Source of the DNA: Mesorhizobium sp. M9A.F.Ca.ET.002.03.1.2
GTDB taxonomy: Bacteria > Pseudomonadota > Alphaproteobacteria > Rhizobiales > Rhizobiaceae
Assembly (NCBI RefSeq): GCF_003952365.1
Contig: NZ_CP034443.1
Location: 1,357,001-1,421,000, forward strand
Length of the DNA stretch: 64,000 nt
Direction: 5' to 3'
The position numbers and the translations under genes were made by a program. Shown here in pieces: positions 9,801 through 17,762 of this stretch. Numbering within the stretch: the stretch's first letter is position 1; every line of letters starts with the position of its first letter. A model generated the notes under the pieces. That model was not told the DNA's origin, ran no database searches, and worked only from the letters and a program-made list of their open reading frames with translations.

Positions 9801-11399
9801 GCCTATGACCGCGCCATTGCCGACTACGACCGGGTCATCGAGCTCATCCCGGATCTGGTGTCGGCGCAAATCCGACGTGGCCTGGCCAAGGTTGCGGCCG
9901 GCGATGCCGAAGGCGCCCTTGCCGATTGCGGCCGGGCCAGCGCGCTCGACCCGAAAGCGCGCGATGCATTTTTTTGCAAGGGCTCGGCCTTGCTTGCCAA
10001 GGGCGACACCAAGCGCGCGGCCGAGGCCTATTCGGCGGCGATCGAGATCGACCCGAACGATGCTGCCAGCTATTATGGGCGCGGCATGGCGCGGGCCGAC
10101 AGCAAGGACTATGCGAACGCCATTGCCGACTTCGATCAGGCCATAAGGCTCAACCCGAACAACCCGGATGTTACGGTCGCCCGCAAGGCGACGGTGGCTG
10201 CGCTGGCAAAAGGTGGTGGCGCGCGGGACGCCGTCGGCTCGGACCCGAAAAACCTCAAGGCTTTCATCGATCGCGGCGATGCCTTCTACAAAAAAGGCAG
10301 ATATGATCGCGCCATTGCCGAATACAGCCGCGCGATCGCGCTCGATCCGAGAAAGGCCGCAGCCTATGTCGGGCGGGGCATGTCGCTTGTCGAAAAGGGT
10401 GAATACGACGCTGCCATCGACGACTACGGCAAGGTCATCGAACTCTATCCCGCCCATCTGGACGCCTATATCGGTCGCGGTGTCGCGTGGATCAAGAAGA
10501 AGGAACCGGATCGCGCCATCGCCGACTTCAGTCGCGCGATCGAACTCGACGGCAGCTACGCGCCCGTCTATTTCGGGCGTGCCGGCGCCTGGCTCGCCAA
10601 GGGCGACTACGATCAAGCCATCGCCGATTACGATCGGGCGCTGAAGCTCGATCCAAAGCTGGCTCCTGCCCGCAAAGGCCGCAAGCTGGCAGTGGCGGAA
10701 AAAAAGAAGGCGAGCGCCTCAAGGATGTCGGGCAAGTTGGCCGGTCAGGCTGGCGACGGGACGACCAAGCCGAGCAGCGCTTCACCAGCCGCGCTGGCGT
10801 TCAGCAAGGGCTGGGCGCTGCATGAGAGGGACGACTATGACGGCGCCATAGCCCTTTACGACAAGGCGATTGCGCTCTTTCCGCAATTCCACGACGCCTA
10901 TCTGGCTCGCGCCTTGGCCTGGGAGGCCAAAGGCGATTACGCTCATGCCGTGGCTGATTACAGCCAGGCAATCGCGCTCAACCCGAATTTTGCCGATACC
11001 TACTATGACCGCGGCCAGACCCGCGGTTTCCAGGGAGATTACGACGGGGCGCTTGCGGATTACGAGAAGGCCATCACTCTCAATACCAAGGACGCAAGGG
11101 TCTACGCCGATCGGGGTCTCATATGGATGGGCAGACATGAGGACGCCGCAGCACTGCGCGATTTCGAAACGGCGCTCAGCCTCGATCGCAAAAGCCATTT
11201 TGCCTTTCTGGGTCGAGGCGTGATCCGCACCAGCAGGGCGGACTATAACGGAGCCATCGACGATTTGAGCCAAGCGATAGCACTCAAACCTGATTTCGCC
11301 ACAGCTTACAAAGCCCGAAGCCAAGCTTGGGAAGCCAAGGGCAACTACAAGCGTGCCGAGGCCGACCGCAAGAAAGCGCTTAGCCTCGGAGCGAACTAA
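6891..11399 (+). CDS. Giant exported tetratricopeptide-repeat protein
   Basis: 1502 aa, almost wholly TPR. Residues 1-42 form a Sec-type leader ending near SSAHAA, so the protein is probably periplasmic or surface-exposed. Clusters of canonical 34-residue TPRs (pattern AYFGRGRAW..KGDYDRAIADYDKAIALDP) cover about 60-240, 285-410, 480-545, 585-640, 690-860, 900-1075, 1085-1230 and 1275-1500. Low-complexity Ala/Gly/Pro linkers separate them. Two consecutive blocks, about residues 675-880 and 910-1110, are clearly duplicated copies of each other; each contains RRGLAKV, a cysteine-containing ADC segment and YYxRGMARAD. TPR arrays bind peptides or scaffold complexes; the partner is unknown. The start has a strong GGGGGGAGG site. 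It is single and not in an operon. Confidence 0.88.
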   Translation: MSCHTDALARAFVAGLLRVPLLALVLAGIVVPGGMSSSAHAAGKDYAACFSDGKVGADEQIAACTAIAEDKNEIPDLRVNAYFVRGLAYTQKNDIDHVIADMTEVVALDPTYTRAFTNRAIAWQSKGDFDQAVADYTRAIALTPDDASLYVDRARALGKNGEHDRAIADCDRAIDIDPANEMAYGVRGIAWEDMGDAARAQADYDKAQSVRTDPVTPYHDRALSWIARGERKRAEADCEHIAGVDVDKGRDCARLIVEVLGKPNGDIRGGGSSAASAQNAGGVEWQDKGDHTRAIAAFDEAIRLDPANSTFYFNRAKSWGLKKDYARALADLDEVVRLDPADAQAYRVRGMTMARIGNSKEAFADLDKAISLKPTDPKSYFIRALVWKASDPDKAIADLDQAIALDPTNAKYRRERLSVQLDKRGVSPKTAQATDPAASHTYGAGGAADAPAAPQAAKPASPPAYEPLQLYPKKADHSELVAWNLKRGLEQQVQGDVGGAIDSFSFAIQLDPYNAEAFYNRALAEASQGNDALAATDCRRAVDLDPKRAGSCNERRPDEPAQSAVGKTRDPAAAKVLIERAEARLAEYSDGGALLDLAKAISLDPDNADAYLVRSRARALNGDEAGAAADCRRATELDPKRAGACGEQVAGGERGLPPQPDRQQAKSQAPTPDIMATDDTLAAKALEAKDLRALEAVLGGDAFLDMGKYDEAIGAYDQVIALDPNNRFGYFGRGRAWTAKRDYGRGIADYDKAIQLAPNFAEAYFRRGLAKVTSGDADGALADCDRAATLEPKVRDAHYCRGVAWHAKGDAGRAIAAYSVAIGIDAKDDASYYARGMARADQKDYDGAIADFDAAIKLDPGNADYSVGRRAAVAARSEGGAAAAATGTEAATAPDAGDNTQPDGKFSGSKLAELIQATDPQVLIALYRGDYLAKAGRYDEAIAAYEQAIALDPHSPLAYFGRGKAWDAKHAYDRAIADYDRVIELIPDLVSAQIRRGLAKVAAGDAEGALADCGRASALDPKARDAFFCKGSALLAKGDTKRAAEAYSAAIEIDPNDAASYYGRGMARADSKDYANAIADFDQAIRLNPNNPDVTVARKATVAALAKGGGARDAVGSDPKNLKAFIDRGDAFYKKGRYDRAIAEYSRAIALDPRKAAAYVGRGMSLVEKGEYDAAIDDYGKVIELYPAHLDAYIGRGVAWIKKKEPDRAIADFSRAIELDGSYAPVYFGRAGAWLAKGDYDQAIADYDRALKLDPKLAPARKGRKLAVAEKKKASASRMSGKLAGQAGDGTTKPSSASPAALAFSKGWALHERDDYDGAIALYDKAIALFPQFHDAYLARALAWEAKGDYAHAVADYSQAIALNPNFADTYYDRGQTRGFQGDYDGALADYEKAITLNTKDARVYADRGLIWMGRHEDAAALRDFETALSLDRKSHFAFLGRGVIRTSRADYNGAIDDLSQAIALKPDFATAYKARSQAWEAKGNYKRAEADRKKALSLGAN

Positions 11400-11481
11400 A
11401 GCTGTCCGGCTGGGATTGCGAACAGTTCCGGCCGGCCTGCCCAATGGCATGCTCCGAGCGGGGAACGCCGCTAGGCTAAGA

Positions 11482-11580
11482 CTAGTTCGCCGTTCCCTGC
11501 GCCTTGTCCATCACCTCCTTGACATCGGCAGGCCAGGTCTTCACCAGCGGCCAGGTATTCGGCTCGCCATTGTCGCCGCG
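11482..11580 (-). pseudogene. 3' remnant of a duplicated exported-protein gene
   Basis: 99 bases nearly identical to the last 99 bases of the intact exported-protein gene at 12035-12970, on the same strand. Translated, it gives GDNGEPNTWPLVKTWPADVK and so on, ending in AQGTAN and a stop. It differs from the intact copy by about six bases and three residues (P to L, T to A, A to V). Similarity stops abruptly at 11581. What remains is only the C-terminal tip of a former paralogue; the rest has been lost or replaced by the AT-rich segment that follows. Confidence 0.8.
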
Positions 11581-11617
11581 ATGGCTCCGGGTGCCTCGTG
11601 GTCGTTGGACCAAAACA

Positions 11618-11899
11618 TTATCTTGGCACGTCAAGAAGCCTCAATCTTTGAACAGCTTCGTCGATCGCAGCAAGAAAAACGTTTAGATCAATGCTGATTT
11701 CAGGTATGTTATCAGTATCGAGGAATTTATTCTCGCCGTCCGAAATGAAAGAAAATACAGAGATATCAATTTTCTCGAATGACTTTTCCTGGCTGAGTAT
11801 CAGCCCGACGTCCTTTGACGTGAATTTCACTTCGGCTACGAGATTTTCGTAGGAATTATCCGATATGACCGCAACCTCAAACGGCTTTCCCTTTTTCAT
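11618..11899 (-). CDS. AT-rich orphan protein, 93 aa
   Basis: Small soluble protein starting MKKGKPFEVAVISDNSYENL, of no family I recognise. The ATG is preceded by GGTGGAG at a good distance, so the gene is probably real. Base composition is markedly lower in GC than all neighbours and codon choice differs (many AAA, GAA, ATT), pointing to recent acquisition. It lies between a truncated gene remnant and a short dispersed repeat. Size, composition and position would fit an orphan immunity-type protein, but that is conjecture; nothing in the sequence proves it. Confidence 0.6.
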   Translation of the reverse strand: MKKGKPFEVAVISDNSYENLVAEVKFTSKDVGLILSQEKSFEKIDISVFSFISDGENKFLDTDNIPEISIDLNVFLAAIDEAVQRLRLLDVPR

Positions 11900-11942
11900 T
11901 TTTTCTCCACCGCTTCGACATGTAGAATTCTAGTCCGCCGCG

Positions 11943-12006
11943 TTCTTCGGCCGATGTTACGGCATGGATCCTCGGGTCAAGCTGGTCAAGCTCGAGGATG
12001 ACGAAG
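11943..12006. repeat. Dispersed intergenic repeat, copy A
   Basis: About 64 bases with the pattern TTCTTCGGCC..GGCATGGATCC..GAGGATGACGAAG. Related copies occur at 60053-60131 (same orientation) and at 58745-58800 (opposite orientation, cut by the IS110 element). The inner segment GGCATGGATCC at 11961-11971 is the reverse complement of the IS110 insertion site, so this copy is an empty target. Confidence 0.65.
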
Positions 12007-12034
12007 CCGCGATGGTCGCCACCGTGCCGAGATC

Positions 12035-12970
12035 CTAATTCGCCGTCCCCTGCGCCTTGTCCATCGCCTCCTTGACATCGGTAGGCCAGGTCTTCACCGG
12101 CGGCCAGGTATTCGGCTCGCCATTGTCGCCGCGCCGGGCGAAATAGAGTTTGTGGCTGGCCGGGTCGACCGCCATGAACCCATCATTGCCACCGCAATCA
12201 TGCGGCACGCAGCCGCTGGCATAGAAGGCGCCCGACGCGGTCTTTTCCGTGCCGCCGCCGACCAGCAGGCTGGTCGCCATGTCGGGCATGTCCTTGCCGA
12301 GCAGCGTTTCGGCTTGCCAGTAGACAGCCTCGTTGTGGAAGGCATCGATGATATTGTCGTATTTCGAGGGATCGACGTCCTTCCAGTCCGTACCCGGCTC
12401 CGGCATGTAGGTGAGACTGCCCGAGGTCGACAACCCGCCCGTCGGCGACCACTGCAGCGCCGGCTTTGAAGCTCCCGGCAGCAGATAGGGCACGAAGTAG
12501 ATGGCCGCGTCGGATACCGCAGCAGGCGGCGCGCCGCATTCGTCCTGCTCGACCGTGGTGCTCTGGATCGTGCCGCCTTCCGGCTTCCACACGATCACCT
12601 TGGCCGGGCCGCATTGGTTGCCGCCGTCGCCGACATCGACCAGCGCCACTTTGACGCCGCCGACCTCGACTATTCTGTCGAAGAAGACATCATAGTTGCT
12701 TGCCAGCTGCTTGCCGTCGAAGGCGAGTACCCTTTCGCCGTCCTCTTCCTGCTGCGTAATGGTGAGCTGGCCGCCTTCGAACGGGATCGGCGCCTGTTTG
12801 TCATCCTCGGCCAGCGCCGCGTTGCTCGTGCTTGACGCGCCCTGGTCAGTGGCGCCGCCGGACGCATCGTCAGCCGGCACGAGCACCGTATCGGTCTGCG
12901 CATGCGCGCCCGCCATCGGCAGAAGGATCACAGCCGAAGCGCAGGCGCTGGCCAGAAGCAAACGTGTCAT
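12035..12970 (-). CDS. Exported protein of unknown function
   Basis: 311 aa. Residues 1-24 form a Sec signal peptide ending AGAHAQ, then a Ser/Ala/Asp-rich segment, then a globular domain of about 250 residues. That domain has a pair of cysteines in GNQCGPAKV and EQDECGAPP and another pair in ASGCVPHDCGG, which could form disulphides in the periplasm. I do not recognise the family. A truncated paralogue of its last 33 codons lies about 550 bases downstream at 11482-11580. It precedes nothing obviously linked and is separated from leuD by a hairpin. Confidence 0.75.
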   Translation of the reverse strand: MTRLLLASACASAVILLPMAGAHAQTDTVLVPADDASGGATDQGASSTSNAALAEDDKQAPIPFEGGQLTITQQEEDGERVLAFDGKQLASNYDVFFDRIVEVGGVKVALVDVGDGGNQCGPAKVIVWKPEGGTIQSTTVEQDECGAPPAAVSDAAIYFVPYLLPGASKPALQWSPTGGLSTSGSLTYMPEPGTDWKDVDPSKYDNIIDAFHNEAVYWQAETLLGKDMPDMATSLLVGGGTEKTASGAFYASGCVPHDCGGNDGFMAVDPASHKLYFARRGDNGEPNTWPPVKTWPTDVKEAMDKAQGTAN

Positions 12971-12998
12971 GACTGTCCCTCCATTCAGCCGCCACGAA

Positions 12999-13018
12999 CC
13001 CGGCCGCTCGCGGCCGGG
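12999..13018 (-). terminator. Hairpin downstream of leuD
   Basis: Perfect 8-bp stem (CCCGGCCG/CGGCCGGG) with a 4-base loop, 18 bases after the leuD stop. A short TTCGTGG follows on the minus strand, so the U-tract is weak. Position suggests a terminator for leuD ahead of the exported-protein gene. Confidence 0.45.
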
Positions 13019-13035
13019 CTTATCTGTTCAGAGCT

Positions 13036-13641
13036 TCAGGCCCAGGGACGCGATTGCGCGTTCCGCTCCTCAAACGAGGCGATGGCTCCGGCCTTCTCCA
13101 TGGTCAGCCCGATATCGTCGAGCCCGTTGAGCAGGCAGTGCCGCTTGAAGTCGTCGAGGTCGAACGTGACCACGCCGCCGTCCGGTCCCCGGATTTCCTT
13201 GGCCTCGAGGTCGACCGTCAGCGTCGCGTTGGAGCCGCGCGAGGCGTCGTCCATCAGCTTCTCCAGATCCTCGGGGCTGACAGTGATCGGCAGGATGCCG
13301 TTCTTGAAGCAGTTGTTGTAGAAAATGTCGGCGAACGACGTCGAGATGACGCAGCGTATGCCGAAATCGAGCAGCGCCCATGGCGCGTGTTCGCGCGAGG
13401 AGCCGCAGCCGAAATTGTCGCCGGCCACCAGGATCTGCGCCTTGCGATAGGCCGGCTTGTTGAGCACGAAGTCCGGGTTTTCCGAGCCGTCATCCTTGTA
13501 GCGCATTTCGGCGAACAGCCCGCTGCCGAGCCCGGTGCGCTTGATCGTCTTGAGATAGTCCTTGGGGATGATCATGTCGGTGTCGACATTGACGATCGGC
13601 ATCGGCGCGGCGACGCCGGTGAGCTTGGTGAATTTTTCCAT
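13036..13641 (-). CDS. leuD: 3-isopropylmalate dehydratase small subunit
   Basis: 201 aa swivelling subunit of isopropylmalate isomerase, which works with LeuC (not in the window) to convert 2- to 3-isopropylmalate in leucine synthesis. Seen: start [32 protein letters not shown], and the signature [17 protein letters not shown] near residue 75, followed by [18 protein letters not shown]. The length is typical of the family. The in-frame extension upstream is rejected because homologues begin at this Met. leuB lies about 8 kb downstream on the same strand. Confidence 0.96.
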   Translation of the reverse strand: MEKFTKLTGVAAPMPIVNVDTDMIIPKDYLKTIKRTGLGSGLFAEMRYKDDGSENPDFVLNKPAYRKAQILVAGDNFGCGSSREHAPWALLDFGIRCVISTSFADIFYNNCFKNGILPITVSPEDLEKLMDDASRGSNATLTVDLEAKEIRGPDGGVVTFDLDDFKRHCLLNGLDDIGLTMEKAGAIASFEERNAQSRPWA

Positions 13642-13797
13642 GGTCCTTGCCCGTCTTCTTCTTGCTGCGGGGGATGTGTTGGCGCCCGGTTTACACAAAG
13701 CTGCGGGCAAATAAAAGGCGGCTGTTTTGGTCCATGGCACACGAGATCGGCATAGAGCGGCTTCAAAACCGGCGGCCTATGGTGCACCTTGGCCGGG

Positions 13798-14211
13798 ATG
13801 AAAACACGATCCAAAATCCTCTACGCTGGCGAACCGGCCCTCGACGCAGCCGAGTTCCGCCGCGTGCTGGTGGAATCCGGCCTCGGCGCCAACCGCCCCA
13901 TCGATGACGAGGCCCGTTTTGCCCGTGCCGATCTGGTATTGACCGCGCGCCTCGATGCGCCCGACAAGCCGCTGGTCGGTGTCGCGCGCGGCATCACCGA
14001 CTTTTCGTGGGTCTGCTACATTTCCGAACTCGCCGTTTCCCAATCGGCGCAAGGGCTCGGCATCGGCAAGGGCCTGCTCGACGAAGCCCGCCGACAACTA
14101 GGACCGTCCGTCGCCATCGCTCTTATTTCTATGCCCGACGCCGTCGGCTTCTACGAACGGATCGGCATGGCGCGCATGGCCGACGCGTTCTGGTTCGGCC
14201 GCGAGCGCTGA
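13798..14211 (+). CDS. GNAT-family N-acetyltransferase
   Basis: 137 aa acetyl-CoA-dependent acetyltransferase. Seen: the acetyl-CoA pyrophosphate loop QSAQGLGIGKGLLDEARRQL (Q/R-x-x-G-x-G/A) near residue 80-100, preceded by the ISELAV strand and followed by PDAVGFYERIGMARM, the usual C-terminal Tyr motif. The ATG at 13798 (MKTRSK) is preferred over a TTG three codons upstream. It is divergent from leuD and converges with the DAO oxidoreductase gene. The substrate is unknown. Confidence 0.85.
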   Translation: MKTRSKILYAGEPALDAAEFRRVLVESGLGANRPIDDEARFARADLVLTARLDAPDKPLVGVARGITDFSWVCYISELAVSQSAQGLGIGKGLLDEARRQLGPSVAIALISMPDAVGFYERIGMARMADAFWFGRER

Positions 14212-14311
14212 CGGCTGCCCAGGCCTTTGTACCGCAGCATCGACTGTCGCGATCCTTCGTGCCCCCACTGTCCCGCCGGCACCAAATAGGACCGTCGCGG
14301 CGCCGTTGCTG

Positions 14312-15517
14312 TTAGATCACATTCAATTCCCTGAACGCCCGCCCTTCAGCGACACGGCTGTACCCAAACGCCGAGCAGTCCACCGTGCGGTAGCCGCCAT
14401 GCACCACAAGCTCGGCCAGCGCCTTGCCGACAGCCGGCGCCTGCTGCAGGCCGTGTCCGGAAAAACCATTGGCGAAGAGGAAATTCTGCATCTGCGGATG
14501 CGGACCGATCACTGCGTTCTGGTCGAGCGTGTTGTAGTCGTAATGGCCGGCCCAGGCGCGTGTCGGCTTGATCGCCTCGAAGGCGGGAATGCGAGTCGCC
14601 AGCGCCGGCCAGATCACCTCTTCGAACAGCGGCCAGTCGGGCTCGAAATCGCCGGGATCGGCGGGGCCGTCGCCCTCTTCCGGCTCGGCGCCGCCGGTGA
14701 TGTAGACCGAGCCCTCCGGTCGGACATAGATGCCTGAGGGATCGACCAGCAGCGGCATGTCGGCATATTTCTCGTGCGCCTCGAAGATGAAGACGTTGCG
14801 CTTGCGCGGTTCCACCGGCAGCACCAGTCCGGCCATGGCGGAAACCTTGCCGGCATTCGGCCCGGCGGCGTTGACGACGATGCCGGCCTCGAGCCGCTCG
14901 CCATTGTCGAGGCTGACACTAGTGACACGGTCGCCCTGCCGCTCGATACCGGTCACCGCTGCGGTGACGAAATCGATGTTTTTGCCCCGCAACGCCTTGC
15001 GAAACAGCATCAGCATCGCATGCGCGTCGAACCAGCCCTCGCCGCTGCGGCCATAGGCGCCGGCGGTGATGCCCTCGGCCGACAGCCACGGAAACCGGCG
15101 GACGAGCGCCTCCGCGTCCTCAAGCACGATGTCGGCGCCCTCGGCCATCTGCGCCTCGTGGTTGGCCTTGAGGATCGGCAGCCCGTTCTCGCCGGCCAGG
15201 ATGAGATAGCCGCCTTCGCGAAAGCCGATATCGGCGTCGGCCCCGAATTCTTCCGTAAGCCGCCGGAACAATTTCAGCGTGAACTGCGACAGGCGGATGT
15301 TCTCGGGGATCGAGAATTGCTGGCGGATCGAAGCGCAGGACAGCGTCGTCGCCGCATGGGCGAATTGCGGATCGCGCTCGACCAGTGCAATTGAGCCGGA
15401 AAATCCTTCCTCGCGCAGATAATAGGCGATCGAGGAGCCGACGATGGCTCCGCCGATGATGACGATGTCGTAACGCACTTTTGTCGCCCTTCCGTTCGAA
15501 CCGCCCGTGTCGATCAC
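14312..15517 (-). CDS. FAD-dependent DAO-family oxidoreductase
   Basis: 401 aa flavoenzyme of the D-amino-acid oxidase/sarcosine dehydrogenase fold, expected to oxidise a secondary or D-amino acid, with electrons going to FAD. Seen: dinucleotide motif DIVIIGGAIVGSSIAYYL at about residue 18-35, then ERD, and the C-terminal LFANGFSGHGLQQAPAVGKAL typical of this group. The GTG start overlaps the stop of the sensor kinase gene (GTGA), so translation is probably coupled to it. It is the last gene of the unit DUF4173-regulator-kinase-oxidoreductase, which suggests, without proof, that the two-component pair responds to the substrate or product. Confidence 0.85.
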   Translation of the reverse strand: MIDTGGSNGRATKVRYDIVIIGGAIVGSSIAYYLREEGFSGSIALVERDPQFAHAATTLSCASIRQQFSIPENIRLSQFTLKLFRRLTEEFGADADIGFREGGYLILAGENGLPILKANHEAQMAEGADIVLEDAEALVRRFPWLSAEGITAGAYGRSGEGWFDAHAMLMLFRKALRGKNIDFVTAAVTGIERQGDRVTSVSLDNGERLEAGIVVNAAGPNAGKVSAMAGLVLPVEPRKRNVFIFEAHEKYADMPLLVDPSGIYVRPEGSVYITGGAEPEEGDGPADPGDFEPDWPLFEEVIWPALATRIPAFEAIKPTRAWAGHYDYNTLDQNAVIGPHPQMQNFLFANGFSGHGLQQAPAVGKALAELVVHGGYRTVDCSAFGYSRVAEGRAFRELNVI

Positions 15518-17073
15518 GCAGCCGGCAGGATGATCTCGAAGCGCGTGCCGCTGTCGGAGTCAACCAGCCTGATCGTGCCATCGTGCGCTTTCAGGAGGGC
15601 CAGCACGATGCCGAGACCCATGCCGGTGCCGCCTGAATCGCGGCGCGTGGTGAAAAACGGCTCGAAAATTCGCGCCCGGTTGCTGGGCGAAATACCGGCG
15701 CCGTTGTCGCTCATCAGGATCGACGCCTTTCCGTCGGCGCTCGCCGTCGTGATCGAAACGAGCGTCGCACCATGTCTAGCCGAATTGTCGATGAGATTGG
15801 CCAGCACGATGGCCGCATTCTCGGCCGACATGCGCAGACTGACATCGCCGCCCGCCTCGACGCGAACCGCCAGCCTGTCGTCGGCCGGAAGCAGCGCCAG
15901 CGCGGCGCCAAACGACGTGCTTTCGCCGCTGGGCGCGAGATTTTCGGCGCGCGCCAGGTCGAGCAGACGGCGAACCAGCAAATTGAGCCGCCCTGCGTCG
16001 GTGACGATATTGTTGGAAAACCGCCGCCGCTCGGCCTCGTCCATTCCGCTGCCCGAATCGCGCAGCAGTTCGGCCGCCCCCTGGATCGCCGTCAGCGGAG
16101 ATTTGAGCTCGTGCGAGACATGGGTGGCGAAGGTCTGGATACTGTCCGATCGCGCATGCAGCTTTTCGGCCATGTCGAGAAAAGCGTTGGAAAGTGCGGC
16201 CATCTCGCGCGTGCCATGATGGTCGAGCGGCCTGATGGCTTCGCGGTCACCCGCGGCGATGCGTTTCGTGCGTTCCATCAGCGCGTAGATCGGCCGGCTG
16301 ACGGTGCGCAGGAAGACAAGGGCGATAAGCAACGTGCCGCCGAGGATGGCGATCGCCGCCAGCACCACCTTGCCGCGCTCGCCGTAGAGATGCTTGACGA
16401 TGTTGTTCGGCGTCCGCGACAGATAGACCACACCGGCGACCTTGCTGTCGACGGCAACCGGCATGGCGACGAAGACGCGAACTTTCGTGCCGCGGCTGAC
16501 CGAATAGAGCGGCGGCGGCGGCTCGTCCGAGATCCTCAGCCTGAGCGCGCTGGCAAAGCGGCCGGCCAATGCCTCGCGAACTTCGCCGACGGCGCCGAGC
16601 GACAGCCCGACCTCTTCGCGCCCGGCGATGACGACGCCCCTGGGGTCGAGCAGCCGGAAGCCGGCAAGCGTGGTCTTCTGGGTGTCGGCGAGGATGCCCG
16701 ACAGCCGCGCGCCGATCGCCGCGAAGGCAGGATCGATGGCGGCGGCCGCCGCCGCAGGCCGGGTCGGAAGAACGGTGTCGGAGGCGAGATCGAGGCTTGG
16801 CTCGATCGGCCGGTAGGGAGAGTCCGGATTGTCCCTGTCGGCAGGCACGGGCACGCCAAGCTTTTCGGTAGCGATGCCGGCGTCGCGGACCTCTTGTGAG
16901 TAGATGGCGGCAAGGGCCGCACCTTGCGCGATCAGTTCGGCCTCGGTCTGGCGGATCAGCTGGTTCTCATAGAGCCTAAAGAAGAACAGGCCGACCAGCG
17001 GCAGCGCCATCACCATGATCAGGATGGCAACAACGATTGTCGCCAGCCGCGGTCGCCATTTCTGCGCGGTCAC
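15514..17073 (-). CDS. Sensor histidine kinase
   Basis: 519 aa inner-membrane kinase. Seen: a first transmembrane helix at about residues 10-30, a periplasmic domain of about 200 residues, a second helix near 230-255, a HAMP linker, then the phospho-acceptor box ATHVSHELKSPLTAIQGAAE and an HATPase domain with N box (LANLIDNSARHG) and G boxes (SDNGAGIS; GTGMGLGIVLALL). Start: the GTG giving VTAQKWRP at 17073 makes a GTGA overlap with the regulator stop, the same arrangement as at the other end of this gene; a GTG three codons earlier is possible. Its partner is the regulator immediately upstream. Confidence 0.9.
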   Translation of the reverse strand: MTAQKWRPRLATIVVAILIMVMALPLVGLFFFRLYENQLIRQTEAELIAQGAALAAIYSQEVRDAGIATEKLGVPVPADRDNPDSPYRPIEPSLDLASDTVLPTRPAAAAAAIDPAFAAIGARLSGILADTQKTTLAGFRLLDPRGVVIAGREEVGLSLGAVGEVREALAGRFASALRLRISDEPPPPLYSVSRGTKVRVFVAMPVAVDSKVAGVVYLSRTPNNIVKHLYGERGKVVLAAIAILGGTLLIALVFLRTVSRPIYALMERTKRIAAGDREAIRPLDHHGTREMAALSNAFLDMAEKLHARSDSIQTFATHVSHELKSPLTAIQGAAELLRDSGSGMDEAERRRFSNNIVTDAGRLNLLVRRLLDLARAENLAPSGESTSFGAALALLPADDRLAVRVEAGGDVSLRMSAENAAIVLANLIDNSARHGATLVSITTASADGKASILMSDNGAGISPSNRARIFEPFFTTRRDSGGTGMGLGIVLALLKAHDGTIRLVDSDSGTRFEIILPAA

Positions 17074-17762
17074 GTGCCGCACCGGCCCAGCCGGAAGCCG
17101 ACGCCATGCACGGTCTCGATCCCGTCCGTGCAGCCGACCGCCGCCAGCTTGGCGCGGATGTTGCGGATATGGCTGTCGACGGTGCGGTCGGCGACATGGA
17201 TGTTGGCGGCATAGGCATTGGCCATCACCGTGTCGCGACCGAGCACATGCGCCGGACGCGCCAGAAACCCTTTGAGGATCGAGAACTCGATCGAGGTCAG
17301 CGCCAGCGGCTTGCCGTCGAAGCTGGCGGCGTGGCTGGCCGGCATCAAGGCCAGTCTGCCATGCGAGAATTGCCTGTCGTCGGTCTCCGGCGCTGCCCGG
17401 CGGGCGCGCCGCAGGATGACGTTGACGCGGGCGACCAGCTCGCGCGGGCTGAAAGGCTTGGTCAAATAGTCGTCGCCACCCATTTCGAGCCCTAGGATAC
17501 GGTCGATTTCTTCATCTCGCGCGGACAAGAACAGCACCGGCACATCGGATGTGTGCCGCAGCCGCCGGCAGACCTCCAGCCCATCCATCTCAGGCATGCC
17601 GATATCGAGCACGACGAGGTCGGGCGCGCGGCGCTCGATCGCCTGCAACGCGGCGGCGCCGTCGGATACGGCAACCGTTTTCATGCCGGCCTTTTCGAGC
17701 GCGAAGCAGATGATTTCGCGAATGTGCGGATCATCGTCGGCGACCAGGATATTATGCGGCAT
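17070..17762 (-). CDS. OmpR/PhoB-type response regulator
   Basis: 230 aa transcription factor. Seen: receiver domain with acidic pair (VADDDPH), phospho-acceptor Asp in LVVLDIGMPEMDG near residue 55, Thr/Ser at LFLSARD and Lys in YLTKPFSPREL; then a winged-helix DNA-binding domain ending TVDSHIRNIRAKL and VHGVGFRLG. The length is normal for the class. Its start lies inside the 3' end of the DUF4173 gene (82-base overlap) and its stop overlaps the kinase start. The target genes are unknown; autoregulation of the unit is likely but unproven. Confidence 0.92.
   Translation of the reverse strand: MPHNILVADDDPHIREIICFALEKAGMKTVAVSDGAAALQAIERRAPDLVVLDIGMPEMDGLEVCRRLRHTSDVPVLFLSARDEEIDRILGLEMGGDDYLTKPFSPRELVARVNVILRRARRAAPETDDRQFSHGRLALMPASHAASFDGKPLALTSIEFSILKGFLARPAHVLGRDTVMANAYAANIHVADRTVDSHIRNIRAKLAAVGCTDGIETVHGVGFRLGRCGT

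Noticed and set aside
11618..11899. Contact-dependent toxin/immunity pair
   Set aside because: Only a small AT-rich protein and a C-terminal remnant of a non-toxin exported protein are present. No toxin domain or delivery protein is visible, so an immunity role remains a guess.
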